19,825 nucleotides of DNA from an uncultured Capnocytophaga sp. (lineage in GTDB: Bacteria; Bacteroidota; Bacteroidia; Flavobacteriales; Flavobacteriaceae). Below, in pieces: positions 7,121 to 16,161 of this stretch. Each line of letters begins with the position of its first letter. Position 1 is the stretch's first letter. Below the pieces are notes generated by a model. It had not been told where the DNA came from and made no database searches. It saw nothing but the letters and a program-made list of their open reading frames with translations. The stretch is from positions 1 through 19,825 of the forward strand of contig NZ_CALHGG010000009.1 in NCBI RefSeq assembly GCF_938029845.1, given 5' to 3'. A program made the translations under genes and the position numbers.

Positions 7121-7241
7121 TGGGGCTATTTCACTGTACATTTTGCTAAAGTTCAGGACTTTGGCAAAGCTGATTGCGTTGATAATCAATAATCTTTTGT
7201 TACATTGTAAGGGCGATTTGCAAATCGCCCTTACAAGATAA
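7121..7241 (+). pseudogene. Probable displaced 3' end of the TatD-family gene
   Basis: If bases 7086-7120 are removed, codon GA(T) joins to GGG and the frame continues for 39 more sense codons to a TAA at 7239-7241. The predicted residues include AISLYILLKFRTL and, further on, LIALIINN, which resemble the amphipathic end helices of TatD proteins (an I-x-x-Y element, then an L-x-x-I-x-x-N-F element). The match is imperfect, so additional small indels are likely. The distal part runs into a perfect palindrome. This is inference from one sequence. Confidence 0.45.
7205..7236. repeat. Perfect 32-bp palindrome between convergent genes
   Basis: Each 16-base half (TTGTAAGGGCGATTTG) is the exact reverse complement of the other. 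It lies between the TatD-type gene and ligA, which converge, and may act as a terminator, although only a short CTTTTTC follows on the + strand. It resembles the GTAG-hairpin family of this window in size but has a different core. Confidence 0.85.
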
Positions 7242-7264
7242 ACCTTTTTCAGAGAGCCTCGTCC

Positions 7265-9403
<2,139 letters not shown>

Positions 9404-9434
9404 CTAAAGAATCATCCATAAAATCCTTTGTACT

Positions 9435-9653
9435 ATGGGACATTCATTATCCAATACAACTCAAAAGAAACAGATTATAACACAAGCTGTTATCTTTGGC
9501 GTAGGACTATTTGCTTTGTTCTTTTTAGTCCTTATGTTTGTCAATGGCTACTCAGTTATGGGAGCCCTCTTTATCTCTGGAGTAACAGCCGTATTGGCGG
9601 CTATCACTTGGGGAATCGTGATTAATGAAAAACGAAAAGTGAAAAGAAATTAG
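9435..9653 (+). CDS. Small two-TM membrane protein
   Basis: The 72-residue protein has two strongly hydrophobic segments (about 14-36 and 42-62) joined by a short loop with NGYSVMG, a polar N-terminus (MGHSLSNTTQKKQ) and a basic tail (NEKRKVKRN). I do not recognise a family; small two-TM proteins of this kind are common hypothetical genes in Flavobacteria. A good -33/-7 pair lies directly upstream, which supports expression. The basic tail is encoded by heptamer words (AAAAACG, AAAAGTG, AAAAGAA), so the original C-terminus may have been shorter or different. Reading frame and start look sound; function unknown. Confidence 0.68.
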   Translation: MGHSLSNTTQKKQIITQAVIFGVGLFALFFLVLMFVNGYSVMGALFISGVTAVLAAITWGIVINEKRKVKRN

Positions 9654-9662
9654 ATAATAATA
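9621..9662 (+). repeat. Heptamer-phased array at the 3' end of the small membrane gene
   Basis: ATTAATG, AAAAACG, AAAAGTG, AAAAGAA, ATTAGAT and AATAATA follow in 7-base phase. They encode the last ten residues and the TAG stop of the gene. Confidence 0.7.
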
Positions 9663-9704
9663 CAAATCAATAGTTGAAAAATACCCGTATACTCTAATTC
9701 GTTA

Positions 9705-9794
9705 AGGCGCAATGAATTGCGCCTCTACGAGTGACTATGCTCATTAGGAGTTTTCTTGGTCAGCGTTAGGGTAGAGACGCAATTTATTGCGTCT
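9705..9794. repeat. REP/BIME-like composite element, copy A
   Basis: Two inverted hairpins, each with 9-base arms and a 2-base loop, face each other through GTAG tetranucleotides. The left hairpin is 9705-9724 (arm AGGCGCAAT) with CTAC at 9725-9728; the right hairpin is 9775-9794 (arm AGACGCAAT) with GTAG at 9771-9774. The spacer is exactly 42 bases. Copy B at 18856-18945 has the same layout in the opposite orientation. Confidence 0.82.
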
Positions 9795-9817
9795 TAGAAA
9801 GTTCCCTCTGCTGGCGC

Positions 9818-9896
9818 CTACTATTAAGTAGAGCCTTTGGCTCTCTATGGGAGCTACAAGCTCCATAATTATAGGTACGAGCTGCAAGCTCGCACC
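9818..9896. repeat. Cluster of small hairpins (AGCT-type and AGAGCC-type)
   Basis: The hairpins follow each other here: CTACT/AGTAG (9818-9831), AGAGCC/GGCTCT around TTT (9830-9844), GGAGCT/AGCTCC around ACA (9850-9864), and a ten-base stem with one mismatch around GCA (9874-9896). The last two share an AGCT-nCA-AGCT core. Together with copy A they fill most of the 282-base spacer between the flanking genes. I see no coding potential in it. Confidence 0.7.
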
Positions 9897-9935
9897 AGCA
9901 AGGGTCATTAGTAACTCAAAATAAAAACTCAGAAC

Positions 9936-10256
9936 TTGAAAAGTATTGCATTCATATTAGGTCTTTATCTTGTGGCATTGTTGGTATTGCCATGTAGTGA
10001 TATGCCTATATATGAGGGTAATGATACGGCTGAGATGAGTGCATCTCACTCTCATTCTTCTGGTGATATAGACCTATGCAACCCCCTATGTATCTGCAAT
10101 TGCTGCCAAATGGTACTTTCTCTTCCTGTCTCTGAAGAGACGCCCTTGGAAACACTTTCTCCTATTATAGAAACCAAACACTTGATTTCCTACCCCTATA
10201 TTATTATAGATTCCTCCTACTTGGGAAATATCTGGGTTCCTCCTAAAATAGCTTAA
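9936..10256 (+). CDS. DUF6660-like Cys/His-rich secreted or membrane protein
   Basis: The 106-residue protein starts at a TTG (9936, MKSIAFILGLYLVALLVLPCSD); an in-frame stop lies shortly upstream and no ATG fits. The N-terminus is a signal-like hydrophobic segment ending at C20. A His-rich stretch (SHSHSS, 37-42) is followed by C48, C52, C54, C56 and C57 in LCNPLCICNCC, and the C-terminus has GNIWVPPKI. This layout matches the DUF6660 proteins that I know from Flavobacteria, usually encoded next to a TonB-dependent receptor and linked by context to copper or other metal handling. Metal binding is inferred from the residues. The receptor gene begins 103 bases downstream. Confidence 0.75.
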   Translation: MKSIAFILGLYLVALLVLPCSDMPIYEGNDTAEMSASHSHSSGDIDLCNPLCICNCCQMVLSLPVSEETPLETLSPIIETKHLISYPYIIIDSSYLGNIWVPPKIA

Positions 10257-10359
10257 TTCTTCAACATAAGGGTGAATTGCCATTCCCCCCTACTTTACTT
10301 TGACTGGTGCGTTTTTGTAATTTGTGCCAACATTATCTATTTATTACATATAAAATTCC

Positions 10360-12519
10360 ATGAAAAATATCATTATACTGCTCTTTGTTCTCTTTGGCGG
10401 TAGTATCCTCTATGGGCAGGAGCAAAAAATAAGCGGACATATTACCTCCGCAACGGATAAAACACCTCTTTTGGGCGTTTCCATACGCATCAAAGATACT
10501 CCAAGAGGCACTACTACCAATGAACAAGGAGATTTCTCTATCAAAGCAGCCTCTGGAGAGGTACTGGTATTCTCCTTTATTGGATTTAGAAGCCTTGAAT
10601 ACACTATTACCCAGACTAATATTCCCCTTATCCTTGAATTAGAGGAAGAAGAGACCGAGCTGGAGGGGCTGACTATCACCTCCACACGTAGTAGCCGTAC
10701 CATAGAGAAAGTGCCTACTCGTATTGAGCTTATTACAGCTGAAGAGCTAGATGAAAAAGCCAACATGCGCCCCAGTGATTTGCGGATGCTACTGAGTGAA
10801 AGCACTGGTATACAAGTACAGACAACCTCTCCAATCAGTGCCAATGCAGGTATTCGTATCCAAGGATTGGATGGGCGCTATACCCAGATACTCAAGGACG
10901 GATTCCCTGCTTACTCTGGAGCTGCCAGTGGCTTGGGTTTGCTGCAAACGCCCCCCTTGGACCTCAAGCAGGTGGAAGTCATCAAGGGTACCAGCTCCAC
11001 CCTCTATGGAGGAGGTGCCATAGCAGGATTGGTCAATCTGATCTCTAAGACCCCTACCCCAGCGAGAGAGCTACTTTTTCATATAGACGGCACATCGGCT
11101 AAGGGATTAAACTTGAATGCATTCTATGGACAAAAATTCAATCATGTAGGTACCACTCTTTTTGCTTCTCATAGCAGAAACCAAGCCTATGCACCAAGTG
11201 ACACTCCCTTTTCTGCCATTCCTCGCTTTGAACGCTGGGTAGTGAATCCCAAGCTATTCCTCTATTTTGACGAAGACACCTCGCTGAACATAGGGATAAA
11301 TGCCATGGTGGAGCAGCGGTTAGGAGGACATATAGAGTACTTAAGGGGCAATACCGACCCTGCCTATCACTATTTTGAGGAAAACAATACTCATCGCTAT
11401 GGTGGCCAGCTAACATTTGACCACCATATAAGTGAGGATTCCCGATTCCAGCTAAAGAGTAGTATTAACTACTTCCAAAGAGAAATTGTCCTGCCTGATT
11501 ATCGTTTTTCAGGAACACAGCTAAGCAGCTTTACAGAAGGGTTCTATGGTTTGGAAAGAGAAAAAACAGACTGGATTATAGGAGTAACCCTTTTAGATCA
11601 TCGTTTTAAGGAACAGCCTCTTACTACCTTCCCTTTGAGAGATGAGCAGGAGATGATTGTAGGAGGATTTGCCCAAAATACTTGGAAAACCGCCCCATGG
11701 TTGGAGATAGAAAGTGGTTTGCGCACCGATTTTGTCAAAGACTATGGATGGGTAGTACTTCCTAGGCTAGCCAGCCTCTTTCACCTATCAGAGAAACTCA
11801 CTTCCCGCATATCAGGCGGATTGGGGTATAAAACACCTACCTTATTCACAGAGGAAAGCGAACGATTTCATTATCAAAACATCTTGCCTGTGAGTAGCCA
11901 AAAGAATCGGTTGGAGAAGAGTTATGGCGCCAACTTTGATATTAATTACCAGACCCTTTTAGGAGAGGAATGGACTCTGAGTATCAATCAACTCTTTTTC
12001 TATACCTACTTAGACCATCCGCTATTGCTGGAAAACCTATCACCTAAGAAGTATCACCTAACCAATATAGAAGGGCATATCCTCACCAAAGGATTGGAAA
12101 CCAATGTAAAAATAGGTTACAAGGACTTCAAACTTTTCTTGGGTTACACCCTAACCAACACTCAATTACATGAGGGAGATGTCTTTACGGACAATCTGCT
12201 TACTGCTAAGCACCGTACCAACTCTATTTTGTTTTACGAAGTGGAAGATAAGTGGAAAATCGGGTTAGAAGCCTATTATTTCAGTTCACAGCTGCTGAGT
12301 GATGGAGAGCGTGGGCATCCTTACTGGATGACAGGTTTTATAGTAGAGAAATTATGGAAACATTGTTCTGTTTATATCAATTTTGAAAACTTCTTGGATG
12401 TACGTCAGACCCGTTTCGGAAGTATCTATACAGGTAGTGAGCGTGCTCCCGTATTCAAAGATATCTATGCTCCCTTGGACGGTTTTGTGTTCAACGGAGG
12501 TATTAAGCTCAAGCTATAA
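10360..12519 (+). CDS. TonB-dependent receptor, probable metal-ion or chelate uptake
   Basis: A 719-residue outer-membrane receptor. A signal peptide ends near residue 20 (GGSILYGQ). A carboxypeptidase-D-like Ig-fold domain lies at about 22-95 (ISGHITSATDKTPLLGVSI, then SFIGF). The TonB-dependent plug covers about 115-232, with IRIQGLDGRYTQILKDGFP and VEVIKGTSSTLYGGGAIAG. The rest is the beta-barrel, ending in a hydrophobic-patterned final strand (VFNGGIKLKL). The plug sequence is of the siderophore/cobalamin type rather than SusC, and no SusD partner follows. Together with the Cys/His-rich DUF6660-like gene upstream it probably imports a metal ion or complex; the substrate cannot be told from sequence. 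A terminator follows directly. Upstream, a TAATTTG at 10318-10324 is one base short of a -7 consensus. Confidence 0.9.
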   Translation: MKNIIILLFVLFGGSILYGQEQKISGHITSATDKTPLLGVSIRIKDTPRGTTTNEQGDFSIKAASGEVLVFSFIGFRSLEYTITQTNIPLILELEEEETELEGLTITSTRSSRTIEKVPTRIELITAEELDEKANMRPSDLRMLLSESTGIQVQTTSPISANAGIRIQGLDGRYTQILKDGFPAYSGAASGLGLLQTPPLDLKQVEVIKGTSSTLYGGGAIAGLVNLISKTPTPARELLFHIDGTSAKGLNLNAFYGQKFNHVGTTLFASHSRNQAYAPSDTPFSAIPRFERWVVNPKLFLYFDEDTSLNIGINAMVEQRLGGHIEYLRGNTDPAYHYFEENNTHRYGGQLTFDHHISEDSRFQLKSSINYFQREIVLPDYRFSGTQLSSFTEGFYGLEREKTDWIIGVTLLDHRFKEQPLTTFPLRDEQEMIVGGFAQNTWKTAPWLEIESGLRTDFVKDYGWVVLPRLASLFHLSEKLTSRISGGLGYKTPTLFTEESERFHYQNILPVSSQKNRLEKSYGANFDINYQTLLGEEWTLSINQLFFYTYLDHPLLLENLSPKKYHLTNIEGHILTKGLETNVKIGYKDFKLFLGYTLTNTQLHEGDVFTDNLLTAKHRTNSILFYEVEDKWKIGLEAYYFSSQLLSDGERGHPYWMTGFIVEKLWKHCSVYINFENFLDVRQTRFGSIYTGSERAPVFKDIYAPLDGFVFNGGIKLKL

Positions 12520-12520
12520 G

Positions 12521-12557
12521 AAAAAGGCTGTCTCATAAAGCGAGACAGCCCTTTTTT
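12521..12557. terminator. Rho-independent terminator after the TonB receptor
   Basis: A 9-bp GC-rich stem (GGCTGTCTC with GAGACAGCC) around a 7-base loop is flanked by AAAAA on the left and CTTTTTT on the right. It serves the receptor gene on + and could serve gdhA on the minus strand. Confidence 0.92.
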
Positions 12558-12578
12558 GAAGACAACTATATTCAATTA

Positions 12579-13919
12579 TTAAATCACTCCTTGGTCAAGC
12601 ATAGCATGGGCTACTTTCATGAAACCAGCGATGTTGGCTCCTTTTACATAGTTGATGTAGTTTCCTTCTTGTCCGTATTTGAGACAAGCGTTGTGGATAG
12701 ACTCCATAATCTGGTGTAGCTTAGCATCTACCTCTTCGGAAGTCCAAGAAAGGTGAGCTGCATTCTGAGTCATTTCCAAACCTGAAGTAGCTACCCCACC
12801 TGCATTGACCGCCTTACCTGGAGCGAAAGGCAATTTAGCATCTTGGAACGCCTTGATAGCCTCAGGAGTACAACCCATGTTGGATACTTCCGCTACGAGT
12901 TTTACGCCATTGGCGATAAGGGTTTTAGCATCGTCTCCATCCAACTCATTTTGGAAAGCACAAGGCAAGGCGATATCACAAGGGATTACCCATGCTTTTT
13001 TGCCTGCAGTGAATTTGCTTTCTTTAGCGAATTTCTCAGCGAAAGGTGCTACGATATTACGGTTAGAAGCGCGGAGTTCAAGTAGGTAGTCAATCATTTC
13101 TTGAGTCATACCACCAGGTACTTCCACACATCCATCAGGTCCAGAGAGACCAATTACTTTAGCACCCAATTGGGTCGCTTTTTCAGAAGCACCCCAAGCC
13201 ACGTTACCGAAACCAGAAACTACTACACGTTGTCCCTTAATATCGCGACCGAGCTTTTTAAGCATATGATCTACAAAATAAAGAGCTCCATAACCCGTTG
13301 CTTCTGGACGGATAAGGGAGCCACCCCAGTTGATACCCTTACCTGTGAGTACCCCTGTATTGTATTCATGAGCCAATTTTTTGTACATACCGTACATATA
13401 ACCGATTTCACGGCCACCTACCCCTACGTCACCTGCTGGTACGTCGGTATCAGGGCCTATGTATTTCCACAATTCGAGCATGAAAGCTTGGCAGAAACGC
13501 ATAATTTCGGCATCGGACTTACCTGTTGGGTCAAAGTCAGATCCTCCTTTGGCACCGCCCATAGGGAGGGTTGTAAGTGCGTTCTTGAAGGTTTGTTCAA
13601 AACCTAAGAATTTTAGCATAGAAGGATTTACCGCTTTGTGGAAACGGATACCTCCTTTGTAAGGCCCGATAGCGGCATTGAACTGCACACGATAACCGAG
13701 GTTAGATTGTACCTCTCCCTTGTCATCTACCCAATCCACACGGAATGTATGGATACGATCAGGCTCTACAATACGCTCAATGATTTTTGCCTTAGCAAAT
13801 TCAGGATGTTGGTTATAGACCTCCTGTACGGATTCCAACACTTCGTGTACTGCTTGTAAGTACTCTTTTTCTCCTGGGTGTTTTGCCTCCAAAGAGGCCA
13901 TAATTTTTTGTACGTCCAT
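12579..13919 (-). CDS. gdhA: NADP-type glutamate dehydrogenase
   Basis: GdhA makes glutamate from 2-oxoglutarate and ammonium, a main ammonium assimilation route in this phylum. The 446-residue length and hexameric type I sequence match the NADPH-dependent enzymes. Substrate and catalytic residues are visible as K88 (PYKGGIRFH), K112 (FKNAL) and K124 (GGAKGG), with D164 in PAGDVGVGGREIG. The nucleotide-binding fold has SGFGNVAWG at 235-243, and the S380-region motif is ATSGLEMTQNA. Coenzyme preference is inferred from overall resemblance to the short NADP type. The gene stands alone; its leader of about 125 bases contains a large inverted repeat, which may matter for regulation by nitrogen status. 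Confidence 0.97.
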   Translation of the reverse strand: MDVQKIMASLEAKHPGEKEYLQAVHEVLESVQEVYNQHPEFAKAKIIERIVEPDRIHTFRVDWVDDKGEVQSNLGYRVQFNAAIGPYKGGIRFHKAVNPSMLKFLGFEQTFKNALTTLPMGGAKGGSDFDPTGKSDAEIMRFCQAFMLELWKYIGPDTDVPAGDVGVGGREIGYMYGMYKKLAHEYNTGVLTGKGINWGGSLIRPEATGYGALYFVDHMLKKLGRDIKGQRVVVSGFGNVAWGASEKATQLGAKVIGLSGPDGCVEVPGGMTQEMIDYLLELRASNRNIVAPFAEKFAKESKFTAGKKAWVIPCDIALPCAFQNELDGDDAKTLIANGVKLVAEVSNMGCTPEAIKAFQDAKLPFAPGKAVNAGGVATSGLEMTQNAAHLSWTSEEVDAKLHQIMESIHNACLKYGQEGNYINYVKGANIAGFMKVAHAMLDQGVI

Positions 13920-13947
13920 TATTATTTAATTTAGGTAAATGATAAAG

Positions 13948-14014
13948 GGTAAAAAGTAAAAGCCTCACTCATTACAGAGTGTAATGATTATTATATTTGT
14001 TGTTACTTTTTACC
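13948..14014 (-). promoter_or_regulatory. Nested inverted repeat in the gdhA leader
   Basis: Outer arms at 13948-13959 (GGTAAAAAGTAA) and 14003-14014 are exact reverse complements. Inside them TCATTAC (13969-13975) and GTAATGA (13981-13987) form a second perfect arm pair around five bases. Both lie between the gdhA promoter and its ATG, so the transcript could fold into a two-tier hairpin. The outer arms are made of heptamer words in opposite orientation. The inner pair could alternatively be an operator. Confidence 0.6.
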
Positions 14015-14051
14015 TATTACCTGTTACTTTTTACTTTCAATTTTCGCCCTA

Positions 14052-14083
14052 CAAAGGTAAGGAATATTATAGGAATAAACAAA
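14052..14083 (-). promoter_or_regulatory. gdhA promoter
   Basis: On the minus strand a TTTG at 14083-14080 and TACCTTTG at 14059-14052 are 20 bases apart, which is the best -33/-7 pair in the window. The start would be near 14045. The DNA from 14100 to 14227, beyond the promoter and up to the cdsA stop codon, shows nothing recognisable. Confidence 0.75.
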
Positions 14084-14227
14084 CAAAAAGCCAACTATTT
14101 TCTGTCTCCTTTATTCCTTATAGATTCAGCCCTATTTCATCATTGTAATGCCCCGTGAAATACTCAATAACAAAAACTCACTTGCAGCGCTCCATATAGC
14201 TTTCATGAGGTGACCTACCCCATAGGT

Positions 14228-15118
14228 TTAGAAATAGGAAAGCACCAAGAGCGTGATGAAAGCAAAAGGAGAGGCAAAAATAAGACTATCAAGCCTATCG
14301 AGTAGTCCCCCATGCCCTGGGAGTATGGTACCACTATCCTTTTTGCCTGCTACACGCTTGAACTTGGATTCCACCAAGTCCCCCAAGGTACCGGTTACCA
14401 CCAATACGGTAGCGATCACTAGCCACTTCCATAGCTCTTTGTTACTATATAGGGAGAGCCATGCTGCAATAAGCAAGGCACCCACAAGCCCGCCTATGAA
14501 ACCCTCCACTGTCTTCTTGGGAGAGACCGAAGGGAAGAGCTTGGTACGACCTAAGAAACGACCTGAGACATAGGCAAAGCTATCGCTCGCCCAGATAATA
14601 GCTAAAAGGGCAATCATGGTATGTTGTGCCTCGGAGAATGCCTCAGAGAAGCGCCACTGGGAAAGTTCCCAAAAGGCAAAGGAGTTGGACAACGCCTGTT
14701 CGTTCTTATAAATCTCCCATTTGTAAAGTAAGGAGATGAACAAGCAGCCTCCCCCTACATAGAGTAGGTTTAAGAGGAATTTCTGCCAAGTCTCGTACTT
14801 GACTGTTTCCTTTTTGTAAAGGTAAAACACCAAATAGATATCGGTAGAGACCACCGCTAAGAGCAGCAAATAGACAAAGAGGTTCCCTCCAAATTCGCTA
14901 ATGGGAATCAGATAGTTAAAGCACCACCAAATACCTAAGAATATCAGGTAGATGGCACTTCCTGTAAGGCGTACCAATCGCTTGAATTCGAACAGACATA
15001 CCAGTCCGAAAACAAGGAAGAGGAAGCCGAAGGCCTCTGCGTTGGAGAGCATAATAGCTGTAAGGAGCAGGAATACGTATATAATACCTGTGATACAGCG
15101 CTTTAGTAATTCATTCAT
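14228..15118 (-). CDS. cdsA: Phosphatidate cytidylyltransferase
   Basis: CdsA makes CDP-diacylglycerol from phosphatidic acid and CTP in the inner membrane, the branch point of phospholipid synthesis. The 296-residue product has about eight hydrophobic segments, beginning at residues 8-24 and 29-43. The family signature is complete near the C-terminus: S251-K-F-K-R, K260-D261, H269-G-G, D274-R-L-D277. ASDSFAYVSGRFLGRTK (177-193) and the SPKKTVEG loop (199-206) are also characteristic. The ATG overlaps the stop codon of the upstream LUD gene by 4 bases, so the two are translationally coupled. The psd gene that often follows cdsA in Flavobacteria is absent here. Confidence 0.95.
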   Translation of the reverse strand: MNELLKRCITGIIYVFLLLTAIMLSNAEAFGFLFLVFGLVCLFEFKRLVRLTGSAIYLIFLGIWWCFNYLIPISEFGGNLFVYLLLLAVVSTDIYLVFYLYKKETVKYETWQKFLLNLLYVGGGCLFISLLYKWEIYKNEQALSNSFAFWELSQWRFSEAFSEAQHTMIALLAIIWASDSFAYVSGRFLGRTKLFPSVSPKKTVEGFIGGLVGALLIAAWLSLYSNKELWKWLVIATVLVVTGTLGDLVESKFKRVAGKKDSGTILPGHGGLLDRLDSLIFASPFAFITLLVLSYF

Positions 15119-15723
15119 TCGTTAGTATTTAAGTCCTCCAGAAGGAGCAAGTAAGTAGTTCGGTAACAATTCTCACAGAAGATAGAGTCTTTTTCCTCAG
15201 GAGGACAGAAAGCTCTAAGACTACGTATATTGTTGGGGCGTTCCTTATGCGTTTGTCGGTTAAGTCCGCCCATAGCATCCATAAGAGAACCCACAATTTG
15301 GCTGATTTTAGCCACTACAATCAGGGTAGAAGGTAGTTCATCCAATCGTTTTTGTCCCAGCTGTCGGGAAGAGAACATAACTGACCCCTCTTCGGCTACA
15401 AGGTACTCGCAATCGGTTAGGAAGTGAGTCGCCAGCTGGTCATTGGTCACAAAACAATCGGGAAACTCCGCCGAGAGTTGCTCCTCCAATTGTTCGTTAT
15501 GCGTAAAGACAAAAGTATCTTCTCCCGCTTCAGATACAACCGTTTGGAATACCTTAGGGAGATCTTCTTTTTTCTCTACATATACAAAGATACCTCCCTT
15601 ATCTTTGAAGTTTTTTACAAAAGCCTCGTCTATGGGGAGCTCTCTTTCAGGTTCACTTATATTTGGATTAGGGCTTGATGCCGCTGAAAATGTTCCTTTG
15701 AAAAGTTTTGCAAGCCAATTCAT
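15115..15723 (-). CDS. LUD-domain (LutC/YkgG-like) protein
   Basis: A 202-residue protein of the LUD superfamily (formerly DUF162), to which lactate-utilisation subunit LutC belongs. Visible features are AFVKNFKDKGGIFVYVE (34-50), CEYLVAEEGSVMFSS (the core LUD strand), a ELPSTLIVVAKISQIV segment and the C-terminal YLLLLED. In Flavobacteria this family member lies directly upstream of cdsA, as here, and often beside ftsH; it is not in a lutABC operon, so a lactate role is doubtful. Late cysteines (CENC in FCENCY) are unusual for the family as I know it. The stop overlaps cdsA by 4 bases. The role is unknown. Confidence 0.85.
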   Translation of the reverse strand: MNWLAKLFKGTFSAASSPNPNISEPERELPIDEAFVKNFKDKGGIFVYVEKKEDLPKVFQTVVSEAGEDTFVFTHNEQLEEQLSAEFPDCFVTNDQLATHFLTDCEYLVAEEGSVMFSSRQLGQKRLDELPSTLIVVAKISQIVGSLMDAMGGLNRQTHKERPNNIRSLRAFCPPEEKDSIFCENCYRTTYLLLLEDLNTNE

Positions 15724-15758
15724 TACTAACTATCAATTATCAATCGTTAATTGTCAAT
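15724..15758. repeat. Five-unit heptamer array upstream of the LUD gene
   Basis: TACTAAC, TATCAAT (twice), CGTTAAT and TGTCAAT are in 7-base phase and begin at the base next to the LUD-gene ATG on the minus strand. Confidence 0.75.
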
Positions 15759-16135
15759 GTTGCCAATAATGACCTTTCAGACAAGAAGAACTCCCATGGA
15801 TTCCCAGTACTTTCTACACTTGTATAATCATTATACTATCCGTAGTTATTGGTTGATACCCACCATATAACCATTGACCATTAACCATTCATCATTGTTT
15901 CAAGGTGTAAAGATAAGAATTTTTGCTGAATATACGAAATATTTTTCCGATTTTTATTTGTTATTAGGAGTTAGAGCAGGTAGAGATATAAAAATTTAGA
16001 AAACGAAAATCTTTAATTTCTTAACGCTTTGATTTCTTCATTTCTAAACATTTCTACTATTTTCTATCTACGTTAAAAAAGTTAATTTATAGCCAAAGAA
16101 ATAGCTGTTGGTCGTCCATTTTTAGATAGTTTTCG
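15759..16135. other. AT-rich intergenic stretch between the LUD gene and aroA
   Basis: No gene is visible. It holds a 7-base inverted repeat around one base (GTATAAT at 15822-15828 and its complement at 15830-15836), a second heptamer array at 15862-15896 (AACCATT, GACCATT, AACCATT), and on the minus strand a near-consensus -7 (TATCTTTA, 15915-15908) that might serve the LUD-cdsA operon. From about 16000 to 16070 the DNA is T-rich with a loose repeat of ATTTC words. Confidence 0.55.
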
Positions 16136-16143
16136 TAATTTTG
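16136..16143 (+). promoter_or_regulatory. aroA -7 element (TAATTTTG)
   Basis: TAATTTTG fits TAnnTTTG and predicts a leader of roughly 10 bases before the ATG at 16162. A TTG at 16108-16110 is 25 bases upstream, rather far for a -33 element. The in-frame TTG at 16141 belongs to the promoter. Confidence 0.62.
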
Positions 16144-16161
16144 CGCTTTCTAAAATACAAT

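Noticed and set aside
9705..9896. Rho-independent terminators for the small membrane-protein gene
   Set aside because: The hairpins are not followed by T-runs and occur as inverted, GTAG-tagged pairs, which fits repeats better than terminators.
13101..13607. 168-codon + strand frame opposite gdhA
   Set aside because: A shadow of a highly conserved gene; low-complexity Thr/His/Tyr content and no start context.
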